A stretch of DNA of 64,000 bases, from the NCBI RefSeq assembly GCF_000013405.1, contig NC_007759.1, positions 2,977,001 to 3,041,000 on the forward strand, read 5' to 3'. Positions within the stretch are counted from its first letter, which is position 1; each line of letters opens with the position of its first letter. Source of the stretch: Syntrophus aciditrophicus SB. Its GTDB lineage: Bacteria; Desulfobacterota; Syntrophia; Syntrophales; Syntrophaceae. This document shows, piece after piece, positions 44,760 to 53,851 of the stretch. Both the position numbers and the translations under genes were made by a program. Below the pieces are notes generated by a model that did no database searches, was not told the DNA's origin, and saw only the letters and a list, made by a program, of their open reading frames with translations.

Positions 44760-45541
44760 TCAGGGTCGAGGACGTCACCCATTCATTCAACAGCCATAAG
44801 GCCCTGAACAACCTGTCTTTTCATGTCGCACCGGGAGAATGCTTCGGTCTCCTCGGTCCAAACGGCGCCGGCAAATCGACCTTGATCAATATCCTGGTCA
44901 CCCTGATGCAACCGGACAGCGGCACCGTCACGATCAACGGCTGGGCGCTGGAAAAAGAACCGGCAAAAATCCGCAGTGCCATCGGGGTTCTCTTCCAGGA
45001 TCCAAGCTTGGACGAACGCCTTACAGCTTATGAAAATCTCTATTTTCATGCCATGTTTTACCATGTCCCGCCCCGGGATGTCACTCAGCGCATCAAGGCG
45101 TTCCTGGAAATGGTGGGCCTTGCCGACCGCGGCCACGACCTGGTCATCACCTTTTCCGGCGGACTGAAACGCCGCCTGGAGATCGCCCGCAGTATACTCC
45201 ATCACCCTCAGATCCTGCTGCTGGACGAGGCAACCGTCGGCCTCGATCCCCAGGCCCGTCGCCGCATCTGGGACTACATCGCCGAACTGCGCCGGGATCG
45301 TGAACTCACCGTCCTCCTCACCACCCACTATCTGGAGGAGGCCGAAATCTGCGACCGCATCGCCATCCTCGATCACGGCGCCATCATTGCCTGCGATTCC
45401 CCGACCCGCTTGAAAGAAATCCACGGACAGAAAACCCTCGACGATCTTTTCCTCCACCTGACCGGACGCGATCTGCAGGATTCGGAAACCGGTGAACTGG
45501 AGCGGCTGAAGGCGACCCTGCGCGTGCGGAGGATCAAATGA
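44756..45541 (+). CDS. ABC transporter ATP-binding protein (DrrA/NatA type)
   Basis: A 261-residue ATPase. Walker A GPNGAGKST, signature FSGGLKRRLEIARSIL, Walker B ILLLDEATVGLD and an H-loop in LLTTHYLEEAE. The family drives ABC-2 exporters for drugs, lipids or polysaccharides. It overlaps apbE and the permease gene by four bases each. The substrate is unknown. Confidence 0.93.
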   Translation: MIRVEDVTHSFNSHKALNNLSFHVAPGECFGLLGPNGAGKSTLINILVTLMQPDSGTVTINGWALEKEPAKIRSAIGVLFQDPSLDERLTAYENLYFHAMFYHVPPRDVTQRIKAFLEMVGLADRGHDLVITFSGGLKRRLEIARSILHHPQILLLDEATVGLDPQARRRIWDYIAELRRDRELTVLLTTHYLEEAEICDRIAILDHGAIIACDSPTRLKEIHGQKTLDDLFLHLTGRDLQDSETGELERLKATLRVRRIK

Positions 45542-46305
45542 TTAGCGGTCTTCGGGACAGTTACTACATCATGAAACGCGATCTTATCCGGGCGCTGCGT
45601 CAGAAAAGTCCACTGGTCGGAGCAATCGTCCGCCCGGCGCTCTGGCTTTTCCTGCTTGGGACTGGACTCAAATTCGGTTTCGTCGCCCTGCCTCTGGTCG
45701 GAATCAACTGGCAGCAGTATATCTTCCCCGGCATTATCGCTATGAATGTCCTCTTCTCCGGGGTCATGTCCGGAGCCACCATTGTCTGGGACCGTGAATT
45801 CGGTTTTCTGAAAGAGATCACCGTTTCTCCGATTCCCCGCTGGTCCATCATCCTCGGCAAGGTCATGAGCGGCGCAATCATCGCCGGCTCTCAGGGAGTG
45901 ATCGTGCTCGCAGTCTATCCGCTTCTCGGGCTTTCCCTTGGTCTCCTGCAGTTGCTCCAGACCCTGCTGGCCATTTTTTTCATTGCACTGGCCGTAACTG
46001 CAGTCGGCGTGCTCCTCGCAGCACGGATCCGCTCCCTGGAGGGGTTCGGCGCTGTCAATAATTTCGTGGTCATGCCGTGTTTTTTTCTCAGCGGCGCCCT
46101 CCATCCCCTCTCCAATATTCCGGACTGGCTGAAGATTCTGATTTATCTCAATCCGTTCAGTTACGCCGTGGATCTCCTGCGTGTCATTATCCTGGGACTG
46201 GACGGAGATCCCGCTTTCGATATCCTGGCCATCGCCCTATTCACCAATGTAATTTTCATGACGGCGCTCTATCTTTTCGCCCGACGGGGCAAGTATTATA
46301 TCTGA
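45538..46305 (+). CDS. ABC-2 type transporter permease (DrrB type)
   Basis: A 255-residue membrane protein with six helices. Family traits are the N-terminal amphipathic RDLIRALRQKSPLVGAIVRPALWLFLLGTG and FFLSGALHPLSNIPDWLKILIYLNPFSYAVDLLR. It forms an exporter with the preceding ATPase. No substrate-binding gene is near, consistent with export. Confidence 0.9.
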   Translation: MISGLRDSYYIMKRDLIRALRQKSPLVGAIVRPALWLFLLGTGLKFGFVALPLVGINWQQYIFPGIIAMNVLFSGVMSGATIVWDREFGFLKEITVSPIPRWSIILGKVMSGAIIAGSQGVIVLAVYPLLGLSLGLLQLLQTLLAIFFIALAVTAVGVLLAARIRSLEGFGAVNNFVVMPCFFLSGALHPLSNIPDWLKILIYLNPFSYAVDLLRVIILGLDGDPAFDILAIALFTNVIFMTALYLFARRGKYYI

Positions 46306-46477
46306 CGGAATAAGCTTAATTTATTCCCGTAGTTTACTGACAGCAAAATTCCCAGAAAATGTTCTTTCGTGCCAGTTTCTGGTCAACCGAGCTTTTTCAA
46401 CCGCTATCGTCATTCTGTCCTTGCGGGCATATTTAAGCTTGACTTGAAATTTGTTATTTGGTTTCATCAAATAGTTC

Positions 46478-46506
46478 TTGACAAAAAAATAGTTACATAA
46501 TATCCA
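46478..46506 (+). promoter_or_regulatory. Candidate promoter of the rnf operon
   Basis: TTGACA (46478-46483), a 17-base spacer and TATCCA (46501-46506, weak -10). It lies about 100 bases before rnfC in a 299-base gap without a supported gene. Confidence 0.4.
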
Positions 46507-46604
46507 CATTGCGGCTACGGTAGACAGGCTAATGATCCGAAACATAGTGACCGGATCGTTAGGCTTGAAAAAGAAACTTTAATGAAATCATCGGGTTATT
46601 AACT

Positions 46605-47924
46605 ATGACTGCATCATTGTTGACTTTCGCTAAAGGCGGAGTTCATCCTCCAGAGTCCAAGGAGATTACTGAACATCTGGCTATTGAAAAGATGCCCTTG
46701 CCGGCACAGGTTGAAATTCCGCTTCTTCAGCATTTTGGCGCTCCCTGCCAGCCCCTGGTGAACAAAAAGGACCGTGTGGAAGAAGGCGACCTGATCGGTC
46801 AGGTTCAGGGTCTGGGAGCAAATGTTCACGCCAGCATTACCGGCACGGTGACGAATGTCGGCACATCCATCGGACCGACCTCGCTCAACATTCCCTCCGT
46901 GACCATTGATCGGGATACTGAAGCGCCTGATAAAATCTACACTCCCTCGGACTGGAGAGGTCTGTCCCCTCAGGAACTGCTTCAGAAGATCAAGGATGGC
47001 GGCATCGTCGGGATTGGCGGTGCAGGTTTCCCGGCTCATGTCAAGCTGTCTCCACCGCCGGATGCCAAGGTTGACACCCTGGTTTTGAACGGCGCAGAAT
47101 GTGAACCCTACCTGACTTGCGATCATCGCGTCATGCTCGAGAAACCTGAAGAGGTGGTTGAAGGCGCAAAGATTCTTCTGCATGTTCTGGGCATCAAAGA
47201 TTGTTATATCGGTGTTGAATCGAATAAAAATGACGCCATCGACGCTCTTAGGAAAACCATTGAACAGCAGAAGCTTGACGGGGTAAAGATTCAGGTCAGC
47301 CCCCTGAAAGTCAAGTATCCTCAAGGTTCCGAGAAACAATTGATCGAAAGCACCACCGGCAGAAAGGTGCCTGGCGGCGGATTGCCTTTCGATGTCGGCG
47401 TCATTGTGCAGAACGTCGGTACGGCCAAGGCGGTATTTGACGCGGTGGTTCTCAATAAACCGCTCTATGAAAAGGTCATCACCATATCCGGCAGAGGCAT
47501 TTCCAGGCCCGCCAATCTACAGGTTCGGATCGGAACGCGCATTCGGGACATTGTTGAGTACCTGGGAGGCACCAAGGCTGATCTGGCCAAGATCGTCATG
47601 GGAGGCCCCATGATGGGATTCGCCGTTTCGAGCTTGGACATTCCAGTAACAAAAACCTGTTCCGGAATTCTCTTTCTGACTCGTGATGAAATTGATGAAC
47701 AGCCCTATGGACCCTGCATACGGTGCGGATGGTGCGTCGAAGCCTGCCCCATGGGGCTCTCTCCCAATGAGATCGGCCTGTACGTAGAAGCCGGTCGGGC
47801 TGCCGACACCGCACCTTTCGGTGTGTTTGATTGTTTTGAGTGCGGTTCTTGCGCCTTTGTATGTCCAGCCAAGAGGCCGCTTGTCCAATTTATCCGCCTG
47901 GCCAAGCAAAAGGCGAGAAAATAG
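46605..47924 (+). CDS. rnfC: Electron transport complex subunit RnfC
   Basis: A 439-residue peripheral subunit that exchanges electrons with NAD. TFAKGGVHPPESK opens it; the NADH/FMN domain has GIVGIGGAGFPAHVKL and LNGAECEPYLTCDHRVM; two [4Fe-4S] motifs are CIRCGWCVEACP and CFECGSCAFVCP near the C-terminus. It lacks the long C-terminal repeat of gamma-proteobacterial RnfC. First gene of rnfCDGEAB, the order found in clostridia and acetogens. Confidence 0.95.
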   Translation: MTASLLTFAKGGVHPPESKEITEHLAIEKMPLPAQVEIPLLQHFGAPCQPLVNKKDRVEEGDLIGQVQGLGANVHASITGTVTNVGTSIGPTSLNIPSVTIDRDTEAPDKIYTPSDWRGLSPQELLQKIKDGGIVGIGGAGFPAHVKLSPPPDAKVDTLVLNGAECEPYLTCDHRVMLEKPEEVVEGAKILLHVLGIKDCYIGVESNKNDAIDALRKTIEQQKLDGVKIQVSPLKVKYPQGSEKQLIESTTGRKVPGGGLPFDVGVIVQNVGTAKAVFDAVVLNKPLYEKVITISGRGISRPANLQVRIGTRIRDIVEYLGGTKADLAKIVMGGPMMGFAVSSLDIPVTKTCSGILFLTRDEIDEQPYGPCIRCGWCVEACPMGLSPNEIGLYVEAGRAADTAPFGVFDCFECGSCAFVCPAKRPLVQFIRLAKQKARK

Positions 47925-47945
47925 TTAAAAAGGAGTCAAGCCATC

Positions 47946-48998
47946 GTGGAGCAAGTAAAAGACACTCAGATTTCAGAAAATCCATTGCCGGCATTGACGG
48001 TCTCCCTGTCGCCCCATGTCAAGAGCCGTGAATCCACGGCCAAGATCATGTGGATGGTGAATGCCTGCCTGTTGCCTCCTCTCGTTTTATCGGTTTTTAT
48101 TTTCGGTTTTCAGACCTTGATTATCACCCTGATCAGCGTTCTGAGCTGCGTCCTGACCGAAGCGGTTTCCCAGAAGCTGCTTCACCGTCCGATCACCATA
48201 AAGGACGGCAGTGCCGTGATCACAGGTCTTTTACTGGCCTATGTGATTCCACCCGGCGTTCCCTACTGGATGCCGATCCTGGGAGCGATTTTTGCCATTT
48301 ACATCACTAAGCATCTTTTCGGTGGACTGGGATTCAACATTTTCAATCCGGCCCTGATCGGACGCGCCTTTCTGGTGGCAACCTTTCCTGTTGCCATGAC
48401 CTCGGCATGGATTCTGCCCATCCAGGATTTCGCCATTTTCAAATACATGCAGCCGGGAGTCGATGCGGTATCCACAGCCACCCCCCTTTATGTGCTCAAG
48501 CACTACGGACTCGCCGCTTTAATCGAGAAATACGGAACTCTTTCTACCGTTTATAAGGACTTCTTCCTTGGCGTCCGTCCGGGGTGTATCGGGGAAACAT
48601 CAAATCTGCTCCTTCTCCTGGGAGGGGCATTCTTAATCTATAAACGATATATTTCCTGGCACATTCCCGTTTCCACCATCGCTTCCGTCGGTCTTTTGAC
48701 GTGGATCTTCGGTGGGGAAGGATATTTCAACGGTGATCCCATTCTGGCGGTGCTGTCTGGCGGTATCTTTTTAGGGGCCATCTTCATGGCCACGGACTAC
48801 GTCACGGCTCCCACTCAGAAAACTGCACAACTGGTATTCGGGATCGGTGTTGGAGCCATAACCGTCCTGATTCGTCTCAAGGGCGGCTATCCGGAAGGCA
48901 TCTGCTATGCAATACTGCTGATGAATACGCTGACACCGGCATTGGAATCCTGGTTTAAACCCAAGCGTTTTGCTCCTGCGAAAGGTATTGTAAAATGA
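47946..48998 (+). CDS. rnfD: Electron transport complex subunit RnfD
   Basis: A 350-residue membrane subunit with about nine to ten helices starting at GTG behind AAAGGAG. The flavin attachment motif appears as DAVSTATPLYVL, in which the Thr before Pro-Leu would carry covalent FMN. GGLGFNIFNPALIGRAFL is well conserved. It sits in the membrane core that couples electron flow to Na+ or H+ transport. Confidence 0.94.
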   Translation: MEQVKDTQISENPLPALTVSLSPHVKSRESTAKIMWMVNACLLPPLVLSVFIFGFQTLIITLISVLSCVLTEAVSQKLLHRPITIKDGSAVITGLLLAYVIPPGVPYWMPILGAIFAIYITKHLFGGLGFNIFNPALIGRAFLVATFPVAMTSAWILPIQDFAIFKYMQPGVDAVSTATPLYVLKHYGLAALIEKYGTLSTVYKDFFLGVRPGCIGETSNLLLLLGGAFLIYKRYISWHIPVSTIASVGLLTWIFGGEGYFNGDPILAVLSGGIFLGAIFMATDYVTAPTQKTAQLVFGIGVGAITVLIRLKGGYPEGICYAILLMNTLTPALESWFKPKRFAPAKGIVK

Positions 48999-49897
48999 AA
49001 GAAATTATACGGATAACATTTCGCTTAACTCTTTCCTGTTTTCTTGCAGCCCTGGTTATGGGCATGACCTTTATCTTCACAGATAAAGCCAAAAAAGATA
49101 ATGAACATCATAATGTTCAGACAACGATGCTGGGACTGCTCGGTTACAGCAGTCAGAACCCGGCTCCCAAAGAATTGAAGCTTTACTCGATTTACCGCTA
49201 TATTATTGAAGAAAAGGGAACGACCTATCTGGGCTACATGGTCCCTGTCAGTAATGCCGGCAAGGAAAGTTATGAGTTTCTCAAGCTGTCCCTGGATGGA
49301 AAACTGGAACAGCGTCTCCCTTTGAACATTTCTTTGGAGAAAGCCGCTGAGGATGCTGAACGCCAGAGTGTTTTGAAAGAGGCCCTCAAGACTGAAAAAG
49401 GGTTTGCCTATCAGGATTCAACGGTTGTCGCCCGGATGGGGAATCAGAGGCTGGCATACCTCCTCCCAGGGAAATTTGGAGGCTTCAAGACTCATATTAA
49501 AGTCATCCTCTCCCTGAATCCCCAGTTCGATGTCCTCGGTCTGGAGATCATGGAGCACGAGGAAGATCCCGGACTCGGAGCAGAAATCTCACAGAACTAC
49601 TTCAAGAACCAGTTCAGGAACAGATCCTTTGAGCGTCTGAAGGGTTTGGACGTCGTCAAGGAACCCCTGCCTGATGAATACCGTCGCTACCTGGATGCTC
49701 CGGATAAATTCAGTGGTGAACAGCTGGATACGATCCTCACTCAGTATCGCGACAAAGATATCTATGCCCTGACCGGCGCCACCATTTCCAGTCGGTGCGT
49801 GACAGATGGCGTGAAGAACATGGCCAAGCGGTTTGCCTACCGGATCAAGATCCTGGATGAGGCAATCGCCAGCCAGAAGATACCAGCTTTGATTTGA
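48995..49897 (+). CDS. rnfG: Electron transport complex subunit RnfG
   Basis: A 300-residue subunit with one N-terminal helix and a periplasmic flavin domain. The covalent FMN site is YALTGATISSRCVTDGV (Thr of TGAT), the target of ApbE. EHEEDPGLGAEI precedes it as in the family. It is longer than the typical 200-220 residues, mainly between residues 40 and 165. ATGA overlap with rnfD. Confidence 0.94.
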   Translation: MKEIIRITFRLTLSCFLAALVMGMTFIFTDKAKKDNEHHNVQTTMLGLLGYSSQNPAPKELKLYSIYRYIIEEKGTTYLGYMVPVSNAGKESYEFLKLSLDGKLEQRLPLNISLEKAAEDAERQSVLKEALKTEKGFAYQDSTVVARMGNQRLAYLLPGKFGGFKTHIKVILSLNPQFDVLGLEIMEHEEDPGLGAEISQNYFKNQFRNRSFERLKGLDVVKEPLPDEYRRYLDAPDKFSGEQLDTILTQYRDKDIYALTGATISSRCVTDGVKNMAKRFAYRIKILDEAIASQKIPALI

Positions 49898-49914
49898 CAT
49901 TAAGGAGGAGTATT

Positions 49915-50538
49915 TTGGCCGCCACGAAAAAAACCAATAGCGAACTGCTTTTCAACGGGATTTTGCTGGAAAATCCGATTTTCCGCCTGGCCCTTTCCAT
50001 GTGCCCGGCCGTCGGATTGACGACCTCTATCAAAAACGGTCTGCTGCTCGGCACCGCCGTCCTTTTCGTCCAGGTCTTTTCCAGTTGTACGATTGCCGCC
50101 ATCAAGAACTTTATTCACCCCAGGATTCGCATTCCGACCTACACGTTGACCATTGCCACCTGGGTTACGGTCATCGACCTGGTCCTGGCTGCCTATGTGC
50201 CCGAAGCCTACAAGCAGGTGGGACTTTTCGTCAAACTGATTGTTGCGTTTGCAATTATTACCATGCGGCTTGAAATGTTTGCCTGTAAGAACACTGTTAC
50301 GTCCTCATTCTTTGATGGTGTCGGCATGGGCATCGGGTTCATGGTCGGGATGGTGACTATCGGCTTCGTTCGGGAGCTTCTCGGCGCAGGTACGCTTCTC
50401 GGCTACGATGTTCTTGGATTCAAACCCCTGCTTTTCTTTGTTCTCCCTGCTGCAGGTTTCTTCTGTGTGGGGATCATGATGGCAATGTTCAACTACATTG
50501 AGGTGGTTTTCAACCGCAGTAAAGAGAGGAAGTCATGA
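49915..50538 (+). CDS. rnfE: Electron transport complex subunit RnfE
   Basis: A 207-residue membrane subunit of the RnfA/RnfE pair, six helices. Conserved: LFNGILLENPIFRLALSMCPAVG and KLIVAFAIITMRLEMFACKNT. I take TTG 49915 as start because AAGGAGGAG lies 4 bases before it; the frame begins earlier at a TTG (49894) without a site. With RnfA it forms the inverted-topology core that holds a membrane-embedded iron-sulfur centre (family knowledge). Confidence 0.92.
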   Translation: MAATKKTNSELLFNGILLENPIFRLALSMCPAVGLTTSIKNGLLLGTAVLFVQVFSSCTIAAIKNFIHPRIRIPTYTLTIATWVTVIDLVLAAYVPEAYKQVGLFVKLIVAFAIITMRLEMFACKNTVTSSFFDGVGMGIGFMVGMVTIGFVRELLGAGTLLGYDVLGFKPLLFFVLPAAGFFCVGIMMAMFNYIEVVFNRSKERKS

Positions 50539-51506
50539 GCACTTTGATGAAAAGATCCATTTTGCTGTCGATCTGGCTGGTTTCGATCTTTCTTGCCAGT
50601 CTGCCGGTGTGCGGTCATGCTGCCGAAAATTCATTTGCCAAAAAGACTGATTTCAAGGACAACCGGACCATCGTGATCGAGTTTGCGGGAGCTGTCGACG
50701 AAGAATGGGCAACCAGTCCAGCCAACTTTAAAGTAAATGAAAAACAGAACCCGGATGTTCTCCTGCCCGTTGAAAAGGTAGAGCTCAGTCCCGACAAGAA
50801 AACCGTTTTGATCAGGTTTGGTGAAGATATAGACCTCCGCGCGGCCCATGTTGTCAGCATGACCCCAGTATCGTCTGAGGGCAAGAATATGGGACCCGCC
50901 ATTTTGGACGTAAAGAAATCTTATTTCGGTTATCTTTTCTCGATTCTCATCGGCGCGATGCTGATAAACAACTATGTCTTCACCAAATATCTTGGCCTGT
51001 GCGTTTTTATCGGAACATCCCGGAAAAAGGACACTGCTGTCGGTATGGGGATAACGTTCACAATCGTCATGGTGGTCAGTGCCATGATATCCTGGTTCCT
51101 GTATCAGTACGTTCTCAAACCCTATCGGCTCGATTACCTTCAGGTCGTAGTTTTCATTGGGTTGGTTTCCCTTACTGTACAGGCTGTTGACACGGTCCTT
51201 CGTAAGGTTAATCCTGCTCTTTTCAAGGCCTTCGGTGTGTACCTTGTTCTGGTGATCGCCAACTGTGTTATCATTGCTGTTCCTTTGACTCTTGCGAGCA
51301 ATGAATACAACGCATTTGAAAGCTTCATGCTGGCTCTTGGCGCTGGCGGTGGATTCCTTCTCGCACTCTTCCTGATGTCGGCATCAAGGGAGCGTTTGGA
51401 ATTAGCCAATGTTCCTCCCACATTTCGTGGTTTGCCCATAGCTTTTGTCGCAACAGGCCTTTTTGCTCTTGCCTTCATGGGTTTTTCCGGAATGGCAATT
51501 TTTTAA
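50535..51506 (+). CDS. rnfA: RnfA with an N-terminal exported extension
   Basis: A 323-residue protein, about 130 residues longer than normal RnfA. Residues 1-30 look like a signal peptide or anchor ending VCGHAAEN. Residues 31-125 form a soluble beta-rich domain (NRTIVIEFAGAVDEEW, VEKVELSPDKKTVLIRFGEDID). The RnfA core starts near 132 (FGYLFSILIGAMLINNYVFTKYLGLC) and is complete with six helices. The extension should face the periplasm. I see no frameshift; ATGA overlap with rnfE fixes the start. Confidence 0.9.
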   Translation: MSTLMKRSILLSIWLVSIFLASLPVCGHAAENSFAKKTDFKDNRTIVIEFAGAVDEEWATSPANFKVNEKQNPDVLLPVEKVELSPDKKTVLIRFGEDIDLRAAHVVSMTPVSSEGKNMGPAILDVKKSYFGYLFSILIGAMLINNYVFTKYLGLCVFIGTSRKKDTAVGMGITFTIVMVVSAMISWFLYQYVLKPYRLDYLQVVVFIGLVSLTVQAVDTVLRKVNPALFKAFGVYLVLVIANCVIIAVPLTLASNEYNAFESFMLALGAGGGFLLALFLMSASRERLELANVPPTFRGLPIAFVATGLFALAFMGFSGMAIF

Positions 51507-51533
51507 TTAAATTTAACTTTTTTGAGGTATGTC

Positions 51534-52397
51534 ATGGATCCAGTATTGATTAAGTTGGCTCTGGGGGGAATTGCTTTCCTCGTATGTATCGGACTCTTGT
51601 TCGGTATCGGTCTAGCTCTGGCTGCGCAGAAATTTGCTGTCGAAGCTAACCCCAAGGTTGAGGAGGTTCTTGAAGTTCTTGCCGGTGCGCAATGAGGCGG
51701 TTGTGGCTTCGCAGGTTGCGAAGCGTATGCCGAAGCGGTTGTCGATGATCCGGATGTTCCTACGAATCTCTGCTTTCCCGGCAAGGCCGCAGTCGCGGAA
51801 GCGGTTGCAGAAATCACAGGGAAAAAAGTCGCAGGCGCAGAAAATATGATTGCTTCAATACGATGCTCCCGAATCGAAGGGGAGGTTAAACAAAAATATG
51901 AATATCTTGGCTATGATACCTGCGCTGGTGCGAGCTTGGCTTTTGGAGGCCCTCAAGAGTGTGCCTATGCCTGCATTGGTTTAGGAGACTGTGCTACGTC
52001 ATGCCCGTTTGGCGCCATCATCCTGCAAAATTCATTTCCGGTTGTAGATCCTGCCAAGTGTGTTGGTTGCGGATCATGTGTGCGTGCCTGCCCCAAAAAA
52101 GTGATCGAACTTATTCCCTTGAAGGCTCGAGTCTGGGTGCCGTGCAGCACTCAGGATCCTGGAAAGACCGTAAGGGCTCTTTGCAAGGTCGGCTGTATAA
52201 CTTGCAAGATGTGCGTCAAGGCCTGTCCGGCTGGAGCGGTCAGTGTAGATGGAAACCTTGTGCACATTGATCATGAAAAATGTCTGGCCTATGGACCTGA
52301 CTGTAAGGAAGCCTGTGTTGAAAAGTGTCCCCGAAATATTTTCAGACCTTTTATTGCGGAACTGAAAAGAGTTGAGCCGGCAAAGAACGCGGCTTGA
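51534..52397 (+). CDS. rnfB: RnfB, predicted selenoprotein (in-frame TGA at codon 54 read as Sec)
   Basis: One frame of 288 codons if TGA 51693-51695 is read through. The first part has an N-terminal membrane helix (MDPVLIKLALGGIAFLVCIG). The motif VLAGAQ-[TGA]-GGCGFAGCEAYAEAVV aligns with the family's GANCGGCGFAGC, so TGA replaces the first ligand Cys of the first [4Fe-4S] site. Its other ligands would be Cys 57, 62 and 80. Ferredoxin-type sites follow (CVGCGSCVRACP, CITCKMCVKACP) plus CAYACIGLGDCATSCP. Similarity continues unbroken across the TGA, and a SECIS-like hairpin follows. An ATG at 51846 would yield a headless protein. Confidence 0.88.
51693..51724 (+). promoter_or_regulatory. SECIS-like element directing selenocysteine insertion in rnfB
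   Basis: After the TGA (51693-51695), GCTTCGC (51706-51712) pairs perfectly with GCGAAGC (51718-51724), leaving the loop AGGTT (51713-51717). The loop GG starts 19 bases after the TGA. As I recall it, the E. coli fdhF SECIS has its SelB-binding GGU in an AGGUCU loop at the same distance. Confidence 0.85.
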
Positions 52398-52498
52398 AAC
52401 AGGTGTACCGATTCCATTGCATACATAACAGTATGAAGCTTTTTAATTCATTCCATTCGAATTAGCGAACATCATTAATTTAACAACAATGCTCTGTG

Positions 52499-52537
52499 AA
52501 AGAGGGTGCTGCATTTATGGGACGCACCCTCTTTTTT
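52499..52537 (+). terminator. Rho-independent terminator of the rnf operon
   Basis: AAAGAGGGTGC (52499-52509) pairs with GCACCCTCTTT (52524-52534), 14-base loop, T run to 52537. The insertion sequence begins right at the end of the T run, so part of the T tract has become its target duplication. Confidence 0.88.
52530..52537. repeat. Left target-site duplication of the ISL3-type element
   Basis: TCTTTTTT directly before the left inverted repeat equals the 8 bases directly after the right one (53852-53859). Eight bases is the usual duplication size for ISL3-family elements. Confidence 0.85.
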
Positions 52538-53851
52538 GGTTCATCCGGTTAATGAGTACCTCTGAGTATGCAGGTGATAGAGGCGGAGTTTGAAGTATTC
52601 CATATCCCGGAATCCATAGGCCTGCCTTTTTAAAGTTTTAATCTTGTTGTTTGTGCCCTCAAGGGCGGCATTTGTAATGTGATGTTTGAAATAATTGAGT
52701 ATCGCAGTCCTGTATCCGGAGAGCGTTTTGGCTACTTTGACGAGTTCTTTGATTCCGGACAGCATGGCGTCCTTACACCAGGTGTCAAGGAAGGTAACAG
52801 CCTGGGCGTACTCCGGTATTTCCCAGAAGAGTCTGAGTTGCTCTTTCATGGAATGCATGACGAATAGAGGCTGATTGGCCTGCATCAGGGCATCGAGACG
52901 TTCCTTATGGTCCGGCTTCAGGGAATCATAATTTCGCAAAAGGAGGAAGCGGTTTCCCTTGAGGGTTTGCTTCCCGGTATCATCAAGTTCTTTCTGATGA
53001 TTTCTGCGCAAGTTTTCGATGCCTTGATTCATCAGAGCCATAATATGGTAACGGTCGAAGACGACATCGATATTGGGAAGGGCTTCCCGGACGGCGGAGA
53101 AGAAGGAAATTCCCATGTCCATTGCAACCGCTCGCAGTTTTTTCCCCTTGCGTGCAAGTTTTTTCAGGAAGGGTAAAATCCCCTCCTTGCCCTTTCCCTC
53201 AGTGGCGTAAAGGATTCGTCCTTCGGAGAGATCCATCACCGTGGTCATGTACTCATGGCCTTTCCGGATGCTGAATTCATCGATACCGATATACCGAACT
53301 TTATGAAGAGGAATGTTCCGATAGAGGCGCTGCAATTTCAACTTATGAATCTCTTTGATCATATCCCAACCCACGCCGAGGTAATCGGCAACCCAGCGAA
53401 TCGTGCCGAATCGAAGCAGATCCAGAACAATCAGAGCAAAGGATCGGGCAAATCTATGCTTCCCCACCATAAAAGGCAGATCGGGCCACCAAAGGGTGTC
53501 GCAAGTGTTGCATTTTATTCGATGAAGGGAAAGTACAAGGAAACACCTCTTACGCCCCATAGGTCCCAGATGAAAACTCCGTGTTTTCTGTCCTTTAAAG
53601 GTAAATTTACGCTGCCCGCACTTTGGACAGCGAATGTATTCTTCTTTCACATCTGCAAAATATTCGATGACGTCACCCGTGAAGCGTGTTGCTCTATAAG
53701 TAATACCCTTCAGATTGAAAGCATGATAAAGAACCGATGTGGACATGGTCTGGAGCCTCCTTTTGTTGTTCGATTGGTCTCAAACAACAGGGCTCTTGCC
53801 ATGTCCATGTGATTTTATGCAATACCAAGGTACTCATTAACCGGATGAACC
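52538..53851. mobile_element. Complete ISL3-family insertion sequence, 1314 bp
   Basis: The ends are perfect 24-bp inverted repeats: left 52538-52561 starts GGTTCATCCGGTTAATG, right 53828-53851 is its exact complement. One transposase gene fills the element. The 8-bp target duplication TCTTTTTT is intact, so it inserted recently enough to keep perfect ends. Confidence 0.93.
52541..53746 (-). CDS. ISL3-family transposase
   Basis: A 401-residue DDE transposase. The N-terminal zinc-finger region has CPKCGQRKF and CNTCDTLWWPD, then a helix-turn-helix (IRWVADYLGVGWDMIKEI). Catalytic residues are Asp in YIGIDEFSIRKGH, Asp in VAMDMGISFF and Glu in NAALEGTNNKIKTLKR. The stop codon lies within the left terminal repeat. 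The frame is intact, so the element may be active. Confidence 0.95.
   Translation of the reverse strand: MSTSVLYHAFNLKGITYRATRFTGDVIEYFADVKEEYIRCPKCGQRKFTFKGQKTRSFHLGPMGRKRCFLVLSLHRIKCNTCDTLWWPDLPFMVGKHRFARSFALIVLDLLRFGTIRWVADYLGVGWDMIKEIHKLKLQRLYRNIPLHKVRYIGIDEFSIRKGHEYMTTVMDLSEGRILYATEGKGKEGILPFLKKLARKGKKLRAVAMDMGISFFSAVREALPNIDVVFDRYHIMALMNQGIENLRRNHQKELDDTGKQTLKGNRFLLLRNYDSLKPDHKERLDALMQANQPLFVMHSMKEQLRLFWEIPEYAQAVTFLDTWCKDAMLSGIKELVKVAKTLSGYRTAILNYFKHHITNAALEGTNNKIKTLKRQAYGFRDMEYFKLRLYHLHTQRYSLTG

Noticed and set aside
46321-46545. A 74-codon minus-strand frame before rnfC
   Set aside because: It has no ribosome site and lies over the likely rnf promoter.
51846-52397. A 183-residue ferredoxin-like gene as an independent RnfB
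   Set aside because: It is the in-frame C-terminal part of the longer rnfB frame. It has no good ribosome site, lacks the N-terminal helix, and the upstream sequence continues the RnfB family likeness across the TGA.
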